Shown here one piece after another: positions 26,513 through 35,889 of a stretch of 49,223 nucleotides of DNA (position 1 is its first letter; each line of letters starts with the position of its first letter). Made by a program: the position numbers and the translations under genes. Source of the DNA: Lachnospiraceae bacterium (GTDB lineage: Bacteria; Bacillota; Clostridia; Lachnospirales; Lachnospiraceae). Under the pieces are notes generated by a model. The model saw nothing but the letters and a program-made list of their open reading frames with translations, had not been told where the DNA came from and did not search any database. The stretch spans positions 1-49,223 of the forward strand of contig CAAGLJ010000149.1 of the NCBI GenBank assembly GCA_900770785.1, read 5' to 3'.

Positions 26513-28390
26513 TTATCGTATTTTTCCCTGTTCACTATAGCATATTTTCACCTGGCTTACAATTAAAGGCAGGGCAAACCAGAGAATCAGCACATATCGC
26601 ACAAGATAGGTAGGGCCCAACAGCACCGTCAGCCATACCAGAAGGATGAGGCTCATGGGAACCAGCCTTCTTATCCTCCTCTGCCACAGCAAAAAGCCCA
26701 TACTAAAGGCATACACCCAGAACAGAAAGCCGGGGGAAAAAGTCATGGACAATCCGGGTATCTTCTGCTGGTACAGCTCCAGAGACAGCTTTCGGTACTG
26801 CTCTTGTAGCCAGGGGAGCTTACTTTCTCTGGTTCCCGGCTTCTCCGTCTCAAAACCAAACCAGGAACTGTCTTCATAAGTAAAGGTATGAACCGTATTT
26901 CCTTCATACACGTTGATTATTGCATCAGGATACCAGAAACCGTAGGAGGTCATCAGCCAGCCATTCAGATAAATAAGAGGCTTTCGCAAACCGATTTTAA
27001 TCCATAGTCCCAGGTATTTACCTTTATTTGCATTAAATTCCTCATTATTAAATTTACTTTTAACAATATCGGACAGTCTTGGATTGTACTTATCCAGTAT
27101 GTCCTCCGGAAGAAGCAAAAAGAGCAGCTCCTTTTCTTCTTCACTATAGGTATCAGGGCTGTATTTATAAGTACGCACCAGCTGCTGGATTGGCACAGTC
27201 ATGATTTCCTGTCTGCCTCCTTCGGCTGCATCAAGTCCCCAGGCCAGGCCTTTTGAAACCAGAAAAAACAGGGCTATGGAGGTGATACATAAAAGGCTTG
27301 TTTTCCGACAGATTTTCTTTTTTTCTTTCTTATTCTCATATCCACTGGAACAATATATCCCCAGCACTGCCGCAGGAATCCAGACCAGATAAGCATAAAA
27401 CCCGTTATTCCGAAGCAGCATCATGGCGGCAGCTGCAAGAATACCTGCAAACAGGCAGCTCTTTTTTGCCAGGAATCCTTCTGGTTCTTCAAAAAGAGTC
27501 AGCATCTGTAAAACCACGACAAGTAAAGCGGCTGTAAACAATCCGTCTTTTGCAGAGCAGACTGCATACATGGGGATTACGGGAAATAAGCCATAAAACA
27601 GAAGGCCGCCCCACTGAATCCATCTGCTTTGCCATCTTCTTTTTATCCAGACCAGGGTGTAGGCAAATACTGCTGCCAGCACCGCCATTTGCAACAGGGT
27701 ATAGCCGGCAATCCCCAGATTGTAGGAGCCCCAGAATCTGTTTCCGCCAACTACGAAGCCTCCCAAAAGAAGTACATGAATCAAAGGATGATGGGTGGTA
27801 AAGTTTCTGGTTGCCACCTGCACATACTCATCCTGTGCATCATAAACGAAAGCCCCCGGATAAAAAGCCAGAAATACCGGAAGCCAGCAAAGGAAAATTA
27901 ATACCAGATTTCGCCAGAAATCTCTGCTTTTCCAAAAGCAGCCGTTATCTTTTCCCTTTTCAGTCCCCTGTCTGTCTGCCAGCCATTGCCAGGCAAACTG
28001 TAGATAGGGGCGAAAGAAAAAGGTCAGAAGGAAAGTATTCAGCCAGATAAAAGCATCGGTTATATTCAAATTCTCTACCGTTTCCAGCTGTTTTCCTGCT
28101 ACCAGCGCAAAAGAAAAGGCCGCACTGAACGTCAGACTTATTCTGCCTCCCCTTTTATCCTCTCTGTCTGTTTTTGCCAGCACCTGAACAAAGGTAACGG
28201 CAGCAAGAATGCCAAAAAACAGAGAAAGAAAACTGTTGGAGTAGGCTGCTGCCTCTCTTCCCATTCCCGGCATAAGGCTTAGTGTAGAGGCAAGAGCCAG
28301 GGCGCCAGCAAAGCCAAAGCCTGACTGAAGAGCTTTGCTGCTCCTTCCTTTTTTCCACCAATCTCTAGGCCTCACTCTGTTCACCCTCAT
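26513..28390 (-). CDS. Large polytopic membrane protein, DUF6020-like (GT-C-like)
   Basis: A 625-residue protein with about 12-13 hydrophobic segments. After a mid-protein membrane helix the loop FYPGAFVYDAQDEYVQ and TTHHPLIHVLLLGG follow; acidic and histidine residues in an outer loop are as expected of GT-C type transferases. The arrangement recalls the DUF6020 family common in Clostridia and Actinobacteria, whose function is unknown. The ATG at 28390 follows GGAAGGG closely and overlaps the GtrB-like gene by 26 bases; GTG codons a little further in are alternatives. Addition of a sugar on the outer membrane face is a guess from architecture only. Confidence 0.68.
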   Translation of the reverse strand: MRVNRVRPRDWWKKGRSSKALQSGFGFAGALALASTLSLMPGMGREAAAYSNSFLSLFFGILAAVTFVQVLAKTDREDKRGGRISLTFSAAFSFALVAGKQLETVENLNITDAFIWLNTFLLTFFFRPYLQFAWQWLADRQGTEKGKDNGCFWKSRDFWRNLVLIFLCWLPVFLAFYPGAFVYDAQDEYVQVATRNFTTHHPLIHVLLLGGFVVGGNRFWGSYNLGIAGYTLLQMAVLAAVFAYTLVWIKRRWQSRWIQWGGLLFYGLFPVIPMYAVCSAKDGLFTAALLVVVLQMLTLFEEPEGFLAKKSCLFAGILAAAAMMLLRNNGFYAYLVWIPAAVLGIYCSSGYENKKEKKKICRKTSLLCITSIALFFLVSKGLAWGLDAAEGGRQEIMTVPIQQLVRTYKYSPDTYSEEEKELLFLLLPEDILDKYNPRLSDIVKSKFNNEEFNANKGKYLGLWIKIGLRKPLIYLNGWLMTSYGFWYPDAIINVYEGNTVHTFTYEDSSWFGFETEKPGTRESKLPWLQEQYRKLSLELYQQKIPGLSMTFSPGFLFWVYAFSMGFLLWQRRIRRLVPMSLILLVWLTVLLGPTYLVRYVLILWFALPLIVSQVKICYSEQGKIR

Positions 28391-29324
28391 CCCTTCCGGC
28401 AGGAATCAAATCCCTGACTACAAACTGGGGTGCATTATTCATACAGATATACATCCGACCAATATACTCTCCGATCAGCCCCAGCATCAGCATCATCATC
28501 CCCCCCATAAACATAATGGCTGACATCAGGGAGCTGAACCCCACCGGTACTGCCGGATTGATGAATTTCTTGATAATCGTATAAACGGCATAGGCAAAGC
28601 CTGCCATAGCACACAGGGCCCCGGTGATCGTGGCGATCCTCAAAGGCTTGGTACTAAAGGCCGTAAATCCATTGAACCACAGCCCCAGCAGCTTGCTTAG
28701 CGTATAGCCTGACTCTCCTATTTCTCTTTGACGATGGTTTACCGGTACGTTGGAAATCTTTTTTGTGGTACGAAGTACCAGACCGATAACATAGGGATAG
28801 GCATTTTCATACTTTAGCATCTCATCTACAATGAATCGTCTTGCCGCAAAGTAGCTGGATACATACAGCTCTTTAGGCTTTCCCAATAGAAACTGAGCCA
28901 TCTTCTCATTTACAAAGCTGCCGAAGTTACGGAAAAGGGAATGCTGCTTATGGGCATAGCTGGCATACACTACATCCTCTCCTGCCTCAATTTTATCCAA
29001 TAGCCTGCCCACCTCATCTGCCGGAGTCTGTCCATCATCATCCAGACAGACCAGAATATCCCCCTTCACCTGGTGAAAGCCTGCCATCAAGGCTCCATGC
29101 TGACCAAAATTTTTAGCCAGATTGACTCCACAAATATTGGTATATCGGGTACACAGTTTTTCAATCACCTGAAAAGTATTATCCGGGGAACAATCGTTTA
29201 CCAGAATAATTTCCCAGGTATATTTATTCAGCTTTTCCATAGTATCCCGAATTTCTGCTACCACTTTCTCCAGGGTAAGAGAGGAATTATAGCAGGGAAT
29301 AACGAAACTTACTTTCTCTTTCAT
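28365..29324 (-). CDS. GtrB/ArnC-like polyprenyl-phosphate glycosyltransferase (GT2)
   Basis: A 319-residue inverting GT2 enzyme. The GT-A domain has IPCYNSSLTLEKVV, VNDCSPDNTF, KNFGQHGALMAG and the metal-binding CLDDDGQ; it is followed by two C-terminal membrane helices (about 232-258 and 268-292). This is the DPM1/GtrB/ArnC architecture that makes polyprenyl-phosphate-linked monosaccharides. Those are the donors for GT-C enzymes, of which the locus seems to have several. A GtrA-family protein encoded at 37013-37432 may be its flippase partner. The start at 29324 is family-typical (MKEKVSFVIPCYN). Confidence 0.88.
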   Translation of the reverse strand: MKEKVSFVIPCYNSSLTLEKVVAEIRDTMEKLNKYTWEIILVNDCSPDNTFQVIEKLCTRYTNICGVNLAKNFGQHGALMAGFHQVKGDILVCLDDDGQTPADEVGRLLDKIEAGEDVVYASYAHKQHSLFRNFGSFVNEKMAQFLLGKPKELYVSSYFAARRFIVDEMLKYENAYPYVIGLVLRTTKKISNVPVNHRQREIGESGYTLSKLLGLWFNGFTAFSTKPLRIATITGALCAMAGFAYAVYTIIKKFINPAVPVGFSSLMSAIMFMGGMMMLMLGLIGEYIGRMYICMNNAPQFVVRDLIPAGRDEGEQSEA

Positions 29325-29347
29325 TGCCCTTTTTCATCCTTCATTCT

Positions 29348-29932
29348 TTACTCTTGTCTTACCTCTGCCGGATTCAATATAGCCAGAAGCACAAGATCTC
29401 TGTATTCTCCGTTTACAATTACGTCCTGCTTAAGACAGCCTTCCTGATGGAAGCCACACTTTAACAGGGTCTTTATGGATACCTCATTATCCTCAAAAAT
29501 CCGGGAAAATACCTTATGCAGCTTCAGGTTTTCAAAGGCAAATCTTAACGTCAGCTCAAGGCTTTCTGTTCCTATCCCCCGTCCCTTAACCCTGTCGCTG
29601 CCAAGAAAAATCCCATACTCTGCCTTTCTGTGTTCCGGCTCATAATCCTTAAGAAAAGTACTTCCCACCGGAGTGTCATCCTCCTTCAGACAGACGATGA
29701 ACTGATAGCATTTCTCCGTTTCCACCTCCGTTTCCAGCCATTTCAAATGGCCTTCTGCGGTAAAAGGCTTCTGATAGATAAAAAAAGGTCTCACTGCGTC
29801 GCTGTTTCGCCAGCGTACAATATTCGGGGTATCCTCCCTGGTAATGGGACGAAGATATATCTGCTGCCCTTCTATTCTTAATTCTTTATCTAATTCTTTG
29901 TCCATGAATATTTTCCTTCTTTGTTGATTCAT
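29348..29932 (-). CDS. GNAT family N-acetyltransferase (RimL/PseH-like)
   Basis: A 194-residue acetyltransferase. IYLRPITREDTPNIVRWRN begins the fold, and the acetyl-CoA loop is SDRVKGRGIGTESL (V-x-G-R-G-I-G), followed by DNEVSIKTLLKCGFHQEG. PseH and WecD acetylate sugar 4-amines with this fold. The pseudaminate pathway already has its own GNAT in the PseH-PseG fusion, so this one may acetylate another amino sugar, most simply the dTDP-Fuc4N made by the WecE encoded three genes upstream. That is inference; WecD itself is only distantly similar. ATG codons at 29932 and 29905 are both possible starts; AAGGA precedes the latter by nine bases. Confidence 0.85.
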   Translation of the reverse strand: MNQQRRKIFMDKELDKELRIEGQQIYLRPITREDTPNIVRWRNSDAVRPFFIYQKPFTAEGHLKWLETEVETEKCYQFIVCLKEDDTPVGSTFLKDYEPEHRKAEYGIFLGSDRVKGRGIGTESLELTLRFAFENLKLHKVFSRIFEDNEVSIKTLLKCGFHQEGCLKQDVIVNGEYRDLVLLAILNPAEVRQE

Positions 29933-29938
29933 TTTCCT

Positions 29939-31744
29939 TTAATCTTCACGCTTAAGTCTGTACACACAAAGGGCCTTTCCTCCCTGACCCAGAGTGTCCA
30001 TCGGCTCGACCTCTACCGGATTGTCCGTACTCTCATACCATGCAGTTATAGGGCTTATCGTTCTGTCCTGCTGGATAACCAGATAAAAGTTATCCTGTAA
30101 AAGGGCCTCTGCTATGGTCAATCCCGGCTGCTTTCCGTATTCTTCTGTTATACCTTTCTGCAGGGGGCTATGGCATACCCAGCCTCCCAGAATATCATAA
30201 TTTTTCCGGCTGTTGGTATCTCCGGCAAACATTTTCTCCGTAAAATATACACTGGAATAAACATCCAGATAATAGAAGCTTTCCGGCTCTTTGGCAGCAT
30301 AGCTTCGAAATTTCTCCATATTTTCATTAATCTGCTGCCTTTTTCCCTGTTCTTTAAGCACCCGGGGAAATGCCACGATTGCACCTGCCAGCGTCATCAT
30401 CAGAAGAATCGACAATGCCACCCTTCTGAAGATTTTCTCCACATTCCACAGGGGTCTGTCATAAAGCTCCCTGACCAATATGGCTATGAGAATGATAAAT
30501 TCCATGAAGTACAGAGGATGGGTAATTCTTTCCACCACTCTGCCTGCCAGCAGCAAATACATCCACGGTATGATTCTGACCAGTGCCAGCAAAGCCAGTT
30601 TTCCCAGGTAGCTTCTGTTTCTTTGCAGGATAGCCAGAGCCACCACCAGCCCATAGGCTGCCAGCACAAAGTAGTTATATGGTCCATCCTGGGGTGAAAG
30701 CATACGATAGCCCATTTCCCATATTCCGTTTTTTATCCGGCTGCCAAGGCTTCCCTGCCTGCCTGCCCTCTCTTCAAAAGAAGCGATATCCTCCAAAGTA
30801 TTCGCATCAATGGAAGTATCTAAACCAAAATTATAGCTTTCAATCAGCCCAAATTGCTGGCAGCTTACGCCAATACTTTCATAAAACTCCTGATTATTCT
30901 CATAGTCGGGATACCAGGTATAATCATAAACCAGGGTTCTGGCTTCAAAAAAACGGCGATATTCCTTCCACTGACTGCCGGAATAAGACATATAATCCCC
31001 CAGCCAAAGGGCTCCACAGCCCAGGGCTGCTGCTGCCGCAAAGAGAATATACTTTAAGCAATTATCTCTATTCCAGATCCTCTTACTTAGCTTAATTTTT
31101 CCTATTTCCCCATAGGACTCTTCACTGCCCTCTACCGTATCGTACCAGTGAAAAAGTCCTGCTGCGGCTATGAAGGGAGTCATCAAAAGAAGCATTTCCG
31201 ACCTCAGGCCAAAGGCCAGCCACACCAGTAACAGGGCCGGAAGATTAGACAGCCAGAATCTTCCCGGACTTAAACTTATTTGGGTGGTATAAAACCAGTA
31301 GCAGGCCGTTGCTGCCAGCAGGCCGCAGACTACAGAATACTGTACATAAACCATTTCCCAGAGAAAAAGTGAGAGAAAAACTCCCGCTTCCAGTAAAAGA
31401 ATAAGCAGCTTTCCCTTAAGCTGTTCATATCCCCTGATGCTCCGATAGCCAATCAGATAGAAGCAGATTCCGTACATACCCAGTAAAAACAGGCCATAAA
31501 CCGGTGCTTTTGGAAACAGCCTGTAGCCCATACTGATCAGCCACCCCAGGGGATAAAGCAGCTGATTGGTATGCCCATCAGGGGAACCGGTAAAGGCCCC
31601 CGACAAAATGTCCTTAATCATCACATCATCATTCAAATCATAGTAAAAATCGAAACACAGACCAATGACCAAAAGCACTGCCGGAATAACTACTAGCGGC
31701 AGTAAGCCATTGCGCATTTTCGGATTGACACGCTTAGAGTTCAT
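29939..31744 (-). CDS. Polytopic GT-C-like membrane protein (paralogue of the 6647-8428 protein)
   Basis: A 601-residue protein with about ten or more membrane segments and a soluble tail of about 120 residues. Directly after the first helix is an acidic loop (DLNDDVMIKD), then SGAFTGSPDGH and LYPLGWLIS, matching the protein at 6647-8428 position by position. The start at 31744 has GGGGG six bases upstream; a TTG at 31762 is a weaker choice. A role as a GT-C transferase fed by a polyprenyl-phosphate sugar is possible but unproven. It lies between the decarboxylase and GNAT genes with gaps of 35 and 6 bases. Confidence 0.7.
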   Translation of the reverse strand: MNSKRVNPKMRNGLLPLVVIPAVLLVIGLCFDFYYDLNDDVMIKDILSGAFTGSPDGHTNQLLYPLGWLISMGYRLFPKAPVYGLFLLGMYGICFYLIGYRSIRGYEQLKGKLLILLLEAGVFLSLFLWEMVYVQYSVVCGLLAATACYWFYTTQISLSPGRFWLSNLPALLLVWLAFGLRSEMLLLMTPFIAAAGLFHWYDTVEGSEESYGEIGKIKLSKRIWNRDNCLKYILFAAAAALGCGALWLGDYMSYSGSQWKEYRRFFEARTLVYDYTWYPDYENNQEFYESIGVSCQQFGLIESYNFGLDTSIDANTLEDIASFEERAGRQGSLGSRIKNGIWEMGYRMLSPQDGPYNYFVLAAYGLVVALAILQRNRSYLGKLALLALVRIIPWMYLLLAGRVVERITHPLYFMEFIILIAILVRELYDRPLWNVEKIFRRVALSILLMMTLAGAIVAFPRVLKEQGKRQQINENMEKFRSYAAKEPESFYYLDVYSSVYFTEKMFAGDTNSRKNYDILGGWVCHSPLQKGITEEYGKQPGLTIAEALLQDNFYLVIQQDRTISPITAWYESTDNPVEVEPMDTLGQGGKALCVYRLKRED

Positions 31745-31779
31745 GGAAGCCCCCTTTCCCAAACAGGTTTACAGACGAA

Positions 31780-32982
31780 TTATTCCCAATGGTTTTTCTG
31801 CATATATTCATCATTGGTCCAGGCTTCTCTTGCGGCAAACAGAGAACCATCCTGTTTTTCCACCCATACAGCCGGAAAATAATGGATAAACAGCGGTGTC
31901 AGGCAAATGGTATAGCCTCCGGTCCGCTCATAGATAATTTTATCCCCGGGGTAAAGAGCCGGCCCGTCCACCACCTCAAAAAGCCTGTCATGCTCCATAC
32001 AGGTGGAACCGCAAATCCACTGACTGCCTACGCTTTCCCGACTGCCTTCATCTTTATATTCCATGTGATGGGCATAGCTATGGCGGCCATTCATGGGATT
32101 TAAGTTTACTCTGCTGCCATTCGTCACCACGAATTTCCCTTCCGGAACCGTCTTCACATCCAGTACACTGGTCACATAGCTGGTGGCTCTGGAAATCAGA
32201 GAAATCCCCGGTTCCACAATCAGCTTGGTTTTCGCCGGGTCAAAGCAGGTTCTTAACTTACTGCAAATCTCTTTAAAATAATCCGGGTAGGAGGGCATCT
32301 GGTCACAGCCCCCGAAATATCCTCCGCCCATATCCACAAAATCCAGTTCCAGCCCGTATTCCCTGGTAATCTTTACTGCCATAGCGGCAAGGGCACCATA
32401 ATTATCTACTGAACGAGTGGGGGTAGAGGTATGCATATGAAGTCCCGCCACCCTTACGTTGGGAAGAGCCTGAAGTTTTTCAATCGCCTCCTTCAGCACC
32501 CCATTTTCATAGCAATAGCCAAATCGGCCCCGTTTGCCTCCTGTGGTCTGTGCCCCAGGAAGAAAGTCCTCCAGCAGACAGTTCACACGTACCCCTACTG
32601 AAAATTCCTGCTCAGGCCAGGCCTTACTCATTTCTTCCATCCAGTCCAGCTCATAGGAGGAGTCCAGATTCACATAGCCGCCTCCTAAAAGTACCCTCTC
32701 CCAAACTCCACGATGCTTTATGGGACTATTGTACACGATTTCCTTATCCGCAAAGCCCAGTCGGCTGGACAGGTCATATTCTGCATCAGAAACCACCTCT
32801 GCATAAAATCCCTGCTTTTTTAAATAGGTCAATAGCCAGGGAAGGGAATTGGTTTTTACGGAATAGCTCATAATATAGTTGCCCCAGTTTTCCTCCAGTG
32901 CATTCTTAAGAAGCTCTACATCATAAAGCAGGTCTGCTTCTTTTATATAATAGTAAGGAGTCTGTAAGTTTTCTTTTTTCAT
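31780..32982 (-). CDS. Fold-type III PLP-dependent amino acid decarboxylase-like enzyme
   Basis: A 400-residue protein of the ornithine/diaminopimelate decarboxylase family. The PLP lysine is K43 in SYSVKTNSLP; the barrel has LHMHTSTPTRSV (181-192), the phosphate-binding DMGGGYFGG (217-225) and VEPG (256-259). The second catalytic site has CGSTCMEHDRLF with C328. Compared with LysA the HIGSQ-type loop is replaced by HMHTSTPTR, so the substrate may not be diaminopimelate. In a glycan locus such an enzyme might supply an amine that is linked to a sugar acid, or act on an amino-acid substituent. The ribosome binding site AGGAAAGG precedes the ATG, and the gap from wecE is 14 bases. Confidence 0.82.
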   Translation of the reverse strand: MKKENLQTPYYYIKEADLLYDVELLKNALEENWGNYIMSYSVKTNSLPWLLTYLKKQGFYAEVVSDAEYDLSSRLGFADKEIVYNSPIKHRGVWERVLLGGGYVNLDSSYELDWMEEMSKAWPEQEFSVGVRVNCLLEDFLPGAQTTGGKRGRFGYCYENGVLKEAIEKLQALPNVRVAGLHMHTSTPTRSVDNYGALAAMAVKITREYGLELDFVDMGGGYFGGCDQMPSYPDYFKEICSKLRTCFDPAKTKLIVEPGISLISRATSYVTSVLDVKTVPEGKFVVTNGSRVNLNPMNGRHSYAHHMEYKDEGSRESVGSQWICGSTCMEHDRLFEVVDGPALYPGDKIIYERTGGYTICLTPLFIHYFPAVWVEKQDGSLFAAREAWTNDEYMQKNHWE

Positions 32983-32996
32983 CCGCCTTTCCTCCC

Positions 32997-34127
32997 TTAT
33001 TTTCCATAAAATGTTTTTACCTGGTCACAAATATAATCTACCTCGTCCTGTGCCAATTTATAATACATAGGCAGCCGCACCAGCCGCTCACTTTCCTTTG
33101 TGGTATATACGTCTTCTCCATGAAAACGGCCGTATTTTAAGCCTGCCGGAGCAGAATGGAGGGGGATGTAGTGGAAAACTGACCAGATTCCTTTCCCCTT
33201 CATATAGTCAATAAAGGCCGTTCTTTCCTCAATATCTTTCGTCTTTATATAAAACATATGAGCATTGTGAGTACAGCCCTGGGGAATTATCGGCAGTTCA
33301 ATAAGGTCTTCCTCCTGTAAAAGCCTTAAATTATCATAGTAGCGCCGCCAGCAGTCCAGACGCCGGTTATTTATTTCTTCCGCCACCTCAAGCTGAGCCC
33401 AGAGATAGGCTGCATTCATCTCGCTGGGCAGGTAACTGGAGCCGTAACTCATCCAGGTATATTTATCGATCTGCCCCCGATAAAACTTGCTTCGATTGGT
33501 TCCCTTTTCCCGGATAATTTCCGCCTCTTCAATATCCTTTTCGTCCCGGATGAGAAGGGCTCCTCCTTCTCCCATACTGTAATTTTTGGTTTCATGAAAG
33601 CTGAAACAGCCAAAATTGCCGAAGGTACCCAGCGCCTTCCCCTTATAGGTTGACATAATTGCCTGTGCGGCATCCTCAACCACCCACAGCCTGTGCCGAC
33701 TGGCAATGTCCATAATGGTATCCATTTCACAGCCTACACCGGCATAATGAACGGGAACGATTCCCACCGTCTTATCCGTAATGGCTGCCTCAATTTTGGT
33801 TTCATCCAGATTCATGGTATCCGGCCGGATGTCCACGAATACCGGTACTGCCCCCCTGAGAACAAAGGCGTCCGCAGTAGAGACAAAGGTATAGGAGGGC
33901 ATAATCACCTCATCCCCTTTTTGTACATCCATAAGCAGCGCCGCCATCTCCGTTGCATGGGTACAGGAGGTGGTCAGCAGGGCTTTTGCGGTTCCTGTTT
34001 TTTTCTCCAGCCACTGGCTGCAGTTTTTGGTAAACTGGCCGTCTCCGCAGATTTTCTGTGCCTTAATCGTTTCTTTTATATAATCTATTTCCTTCCCCGT
34101 AAAAGGGGGAACATTGAAATTAATCAT
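32997..34127 (-). CDS. wecE: dTDP-4-keto-6-deoxy-D-glucose aminotransferase, WecE/RffA
   Basis: At 376 residues it has the length of E. coli WecE and a strikingly similar sequence: FNVPPFTG, QKICGDGQFT, GDEVIMPSYTFVSTADAFV, VPVHYAGVGCEMDTIM, the PLP lysine K181 in CFSFHETKNYSMGEGG, and HAPAGLKYG-like and GEDVYTTKESERLVRLP near the C-terminus. WecE makes dTDP-4-amino-4,6-dideoxy-D-galactose (dTDP-Fuc4N). The ATG at 34127 with AGGTGGG upstream is preferred over a GTG at 34136, and it overlaps the preceding gene by 8 bases. No dTDP-glucose synthesis genes (RmlA, RmlB) are in the window, so the keto-sugar must come from outside. Confidence 0.93.
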   Translation of the reverse strand: MINFNVPPFTGKEIDYIKETIKAQKICGDGQFTKNCSQWLEKKTGTAKALLTTSCTHATEMAALLMDVQKGDEVIMPSYTFVSTADAFVLRGAVPVFVDIRPDTMNLDETKIEAAITDKTVGIVPVHYAGVGCEMDTIMDIASRHRLWVVEDAAQAIMSTYKGKALGTFGNFGCFSFHETKNYSMGEGGALLIRDEKDIEEAEIIREKGTNRSKFYRGQIDKYTWMSYGSSYLPSEMNAAYLWAQLEVAEEINNRRLDCWRRYYDNLRLLQEEDLIELPIIPQGCTHNAHMFYIKTKDIEERTAFIDYMKGKGIWSVFHYIPLHSAPAGLKYGRFHGEDVYTTKESERLVRLPMYYKLAQDEVDYICDQVKTFYGK

Positions 34128-35889
34128 TTTTCCCACCTGCCAGTCCGGCAGCCTCCTGTCCGTTCTCTTTTAAATACACACTGTAGCTATTGCTGTCATA
34201 TCCACAGGCATACCCTTCTTTTTCCATCCATTGAAAAAGACAGGCCTTTTTCTTTCTTGCCACTTCACTGCCCGGCTCTTTGTTTCGGATAATCACTACC
34301 GCTCCCTCTTTTGTTCCCTCCAGTTCCTCTGCGAAGGCCTCATAAGAAAAAGAGTCCAGATCCGGCCAGGCCGTACCAAGAGCAAAGGGCATATTCAGTA
34401 AATAGGACAGGCCCGGACAGTCTCCGAAAAGCACCACCGTCTTACCCTCCAGTTGCCTTTCCTGCCAATAGGAGAAAAGTCCTGCCAGTGCCTCACCGTT
34501 TTCCTGCGTCGTCTTCATTCCCGCCACCACCCGGGGGCTGGTCAGAAGACAGTCTCTGGGAGTCCCATCCATGCCATCCCGGAAGCTGAAGCCAAGATGA
34601 AAGCCTGTACTTTGAATAAAAATCATGGCTCCTGTCGCCGCCACCATAGCCTTCCAGGGAAAAGACAGCCCTGATAAAGGCCCGTCGCCCTGGCGGTAAC
34701 GGAAAATCTTGACGAAGGTATATAAAGTAAACGGAGCTACTAAAAAAAGGTTATTCAAATTCTGGTAGGTATAGTTATTGCTGCCAAGAGGCGTGATTGC
34801 CAGAATCACCAGTACCAGCACTGCCCACAGTTTTTCCTCCAGAGAGGGCCTTATCGATGCCAGCATATAAATGGCGGCTATCCAGCCAAGAAACAGGCCC
34901 AGCATCCCCCATTCATACATACTGCTGTAATCTTCATAGTAGCGGAAGCTGAACATTCCGCGCCCCCATAAAAATCTTAAAAGAACCGCCATCCCTGCCA
35001 GATAAATCAGTCTCTTTATTTTTTCCAGTCTGCCTTTTCTTAAAGCAAACATAGCCATTCCCAGGCTCACCGCTATTCCCAGAAGAAGGAACCATTCCCC
35101 GCTTTTGGCATAAGCCTTAAACACAGCCAGCACCATGGAAAGGGGCGTATAGCTGGCATCTGCACCAGCCACTGCACCAAGCCCTCTGATGGCTTCCACC
35201 AGACCTTGTACTCCATATTGCAGCAAAACAGCCAGCAGAGGAAGAGCCACGCCTGCCAGGTAGCCTGCCAGACAGTAACCAGTCTTTTGTACAATAACGG
35301 ACAGTCCTTTCTTTCTGGCAGCCAGATAGTACCAGAGGCCGATAATCAGGGCCGTCTGCGTTAAGTTGGGGATTCTCACCAGCAGGTTAAAGCCCAGAGC
35401 CAGCCCCGCTGAAAAAAGGTTACTGTTTTTATTCTCCACCAATCCCCGATACAAAAGAACGGTTCCCAAAACGAAGAAAAAATAGGTCAGATAGTTATAT
35501 AAAATCGTGACAGGTATCCACAAAAAACCGATGGCAATTAACTCCCCAGCGTAGACAATCCAGGCCGGCATCCACCTCCTCAGCTGGTAATATACCAGTA
35601 AAACGGTAGCACTGACTAAAAACCCTGTATACAACCGCATTCCCAGGAGGGTAGTGCCAAAGGGCAAATGGGTCAGCAGCCATCCGCATACATTGGCTAC
35701 ATAGGTGGAAATCACCCACATTCCCTCCATTCTGGGGAAATAAAGAAAGTTACTGAGACTATAGGTGGAGTCGGATACGTCTATCCCCTGATTTAAAGTC
35801 ACCAGCGGATAAATAAAGAGTATTAAGGGAAAAACCAGATTACACCAGATTTTTTCATGCTTCCGGTAAGCTTCCTGCAGCCATTTCAT
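34120..35889 (-). CDS. Polytopic GT-C-like membrane protein
   Basis: A 589-residue protein with about 11-12 hydrophobic segments. The first outer loop carries acidic residues (NQGIDVSDSTYSLSN) and the soluble C-terminal part of about 130 residues includes VVLFGDCPGLSYLLNMP. The layout agrees with GT-C transferases but no family motif is recognisable. It begins in an ATGA overlap with the acyltransferase gene and is overlapped by wecE at its end, so it lies in a tightly coupled trio. Its sequence differs from the other membrane proteins of the locus. Confidence 0.68.
   Translation of the reverse strand: MKWLQEAYRKHEKIWCNLVFPLILFIYPLVTLNQGIDVSDSTYSLSNFLYFPRMEGMWVISTYVANVCGWLLTHLPFGTTLLGMRLYTGFLVSATVLLVYYQLRRWMPAWIVYAGELIAIGFLWIPVTILYNYLTYFFFVLGTVLLYRGLVENKNSNLFSAGLALGFNLLVRIPNLTQTALIIGLWYYLAARKKGLSVIVQKTGYCLAGYLAGVALPLLAVLLQYGVQGLVEAIRGLGAVAGADASYTPLSMVLAVFKAYAKSGEWFLLLGIAVSLGMAMFALRKGRLEKIKRLIYLAGMAVLLRFLWGRGMFSFRYYEDYSSMYEWGMLGLFLGWIAAIYMLASIRPSLEEKLWAVLVLVILAITPLGSNNYTYQNLNNLFLVAPFTLYTFVKIFRYRQGDGPLSGLSFPWKAMVAATGAMIFIQSTGFHLGFSFRDGMDGTPRDCLLTSPRVVAGMKTTQENGEALAGLFSYWQERQLEGKTVVLFGDCPGLSYLLNMPFALGTAWPDLDSFSYEAFAEELEGTKEGAVVIIRNKEPGSEVARKKKACLFQWMEKEGYACGYDSNSYSVYLKENGQEAAGLAGGKND

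Noticed and set aside
29348..29932. GNAT gene as the missing PglD
   Set aside because: PglD is a left-handed beta-helix hexapeptide acetyltransferase, and this protein is a GNAT encoded far from pglC. A WecD-like or other role fits better, though function overlap cannot be excluded.
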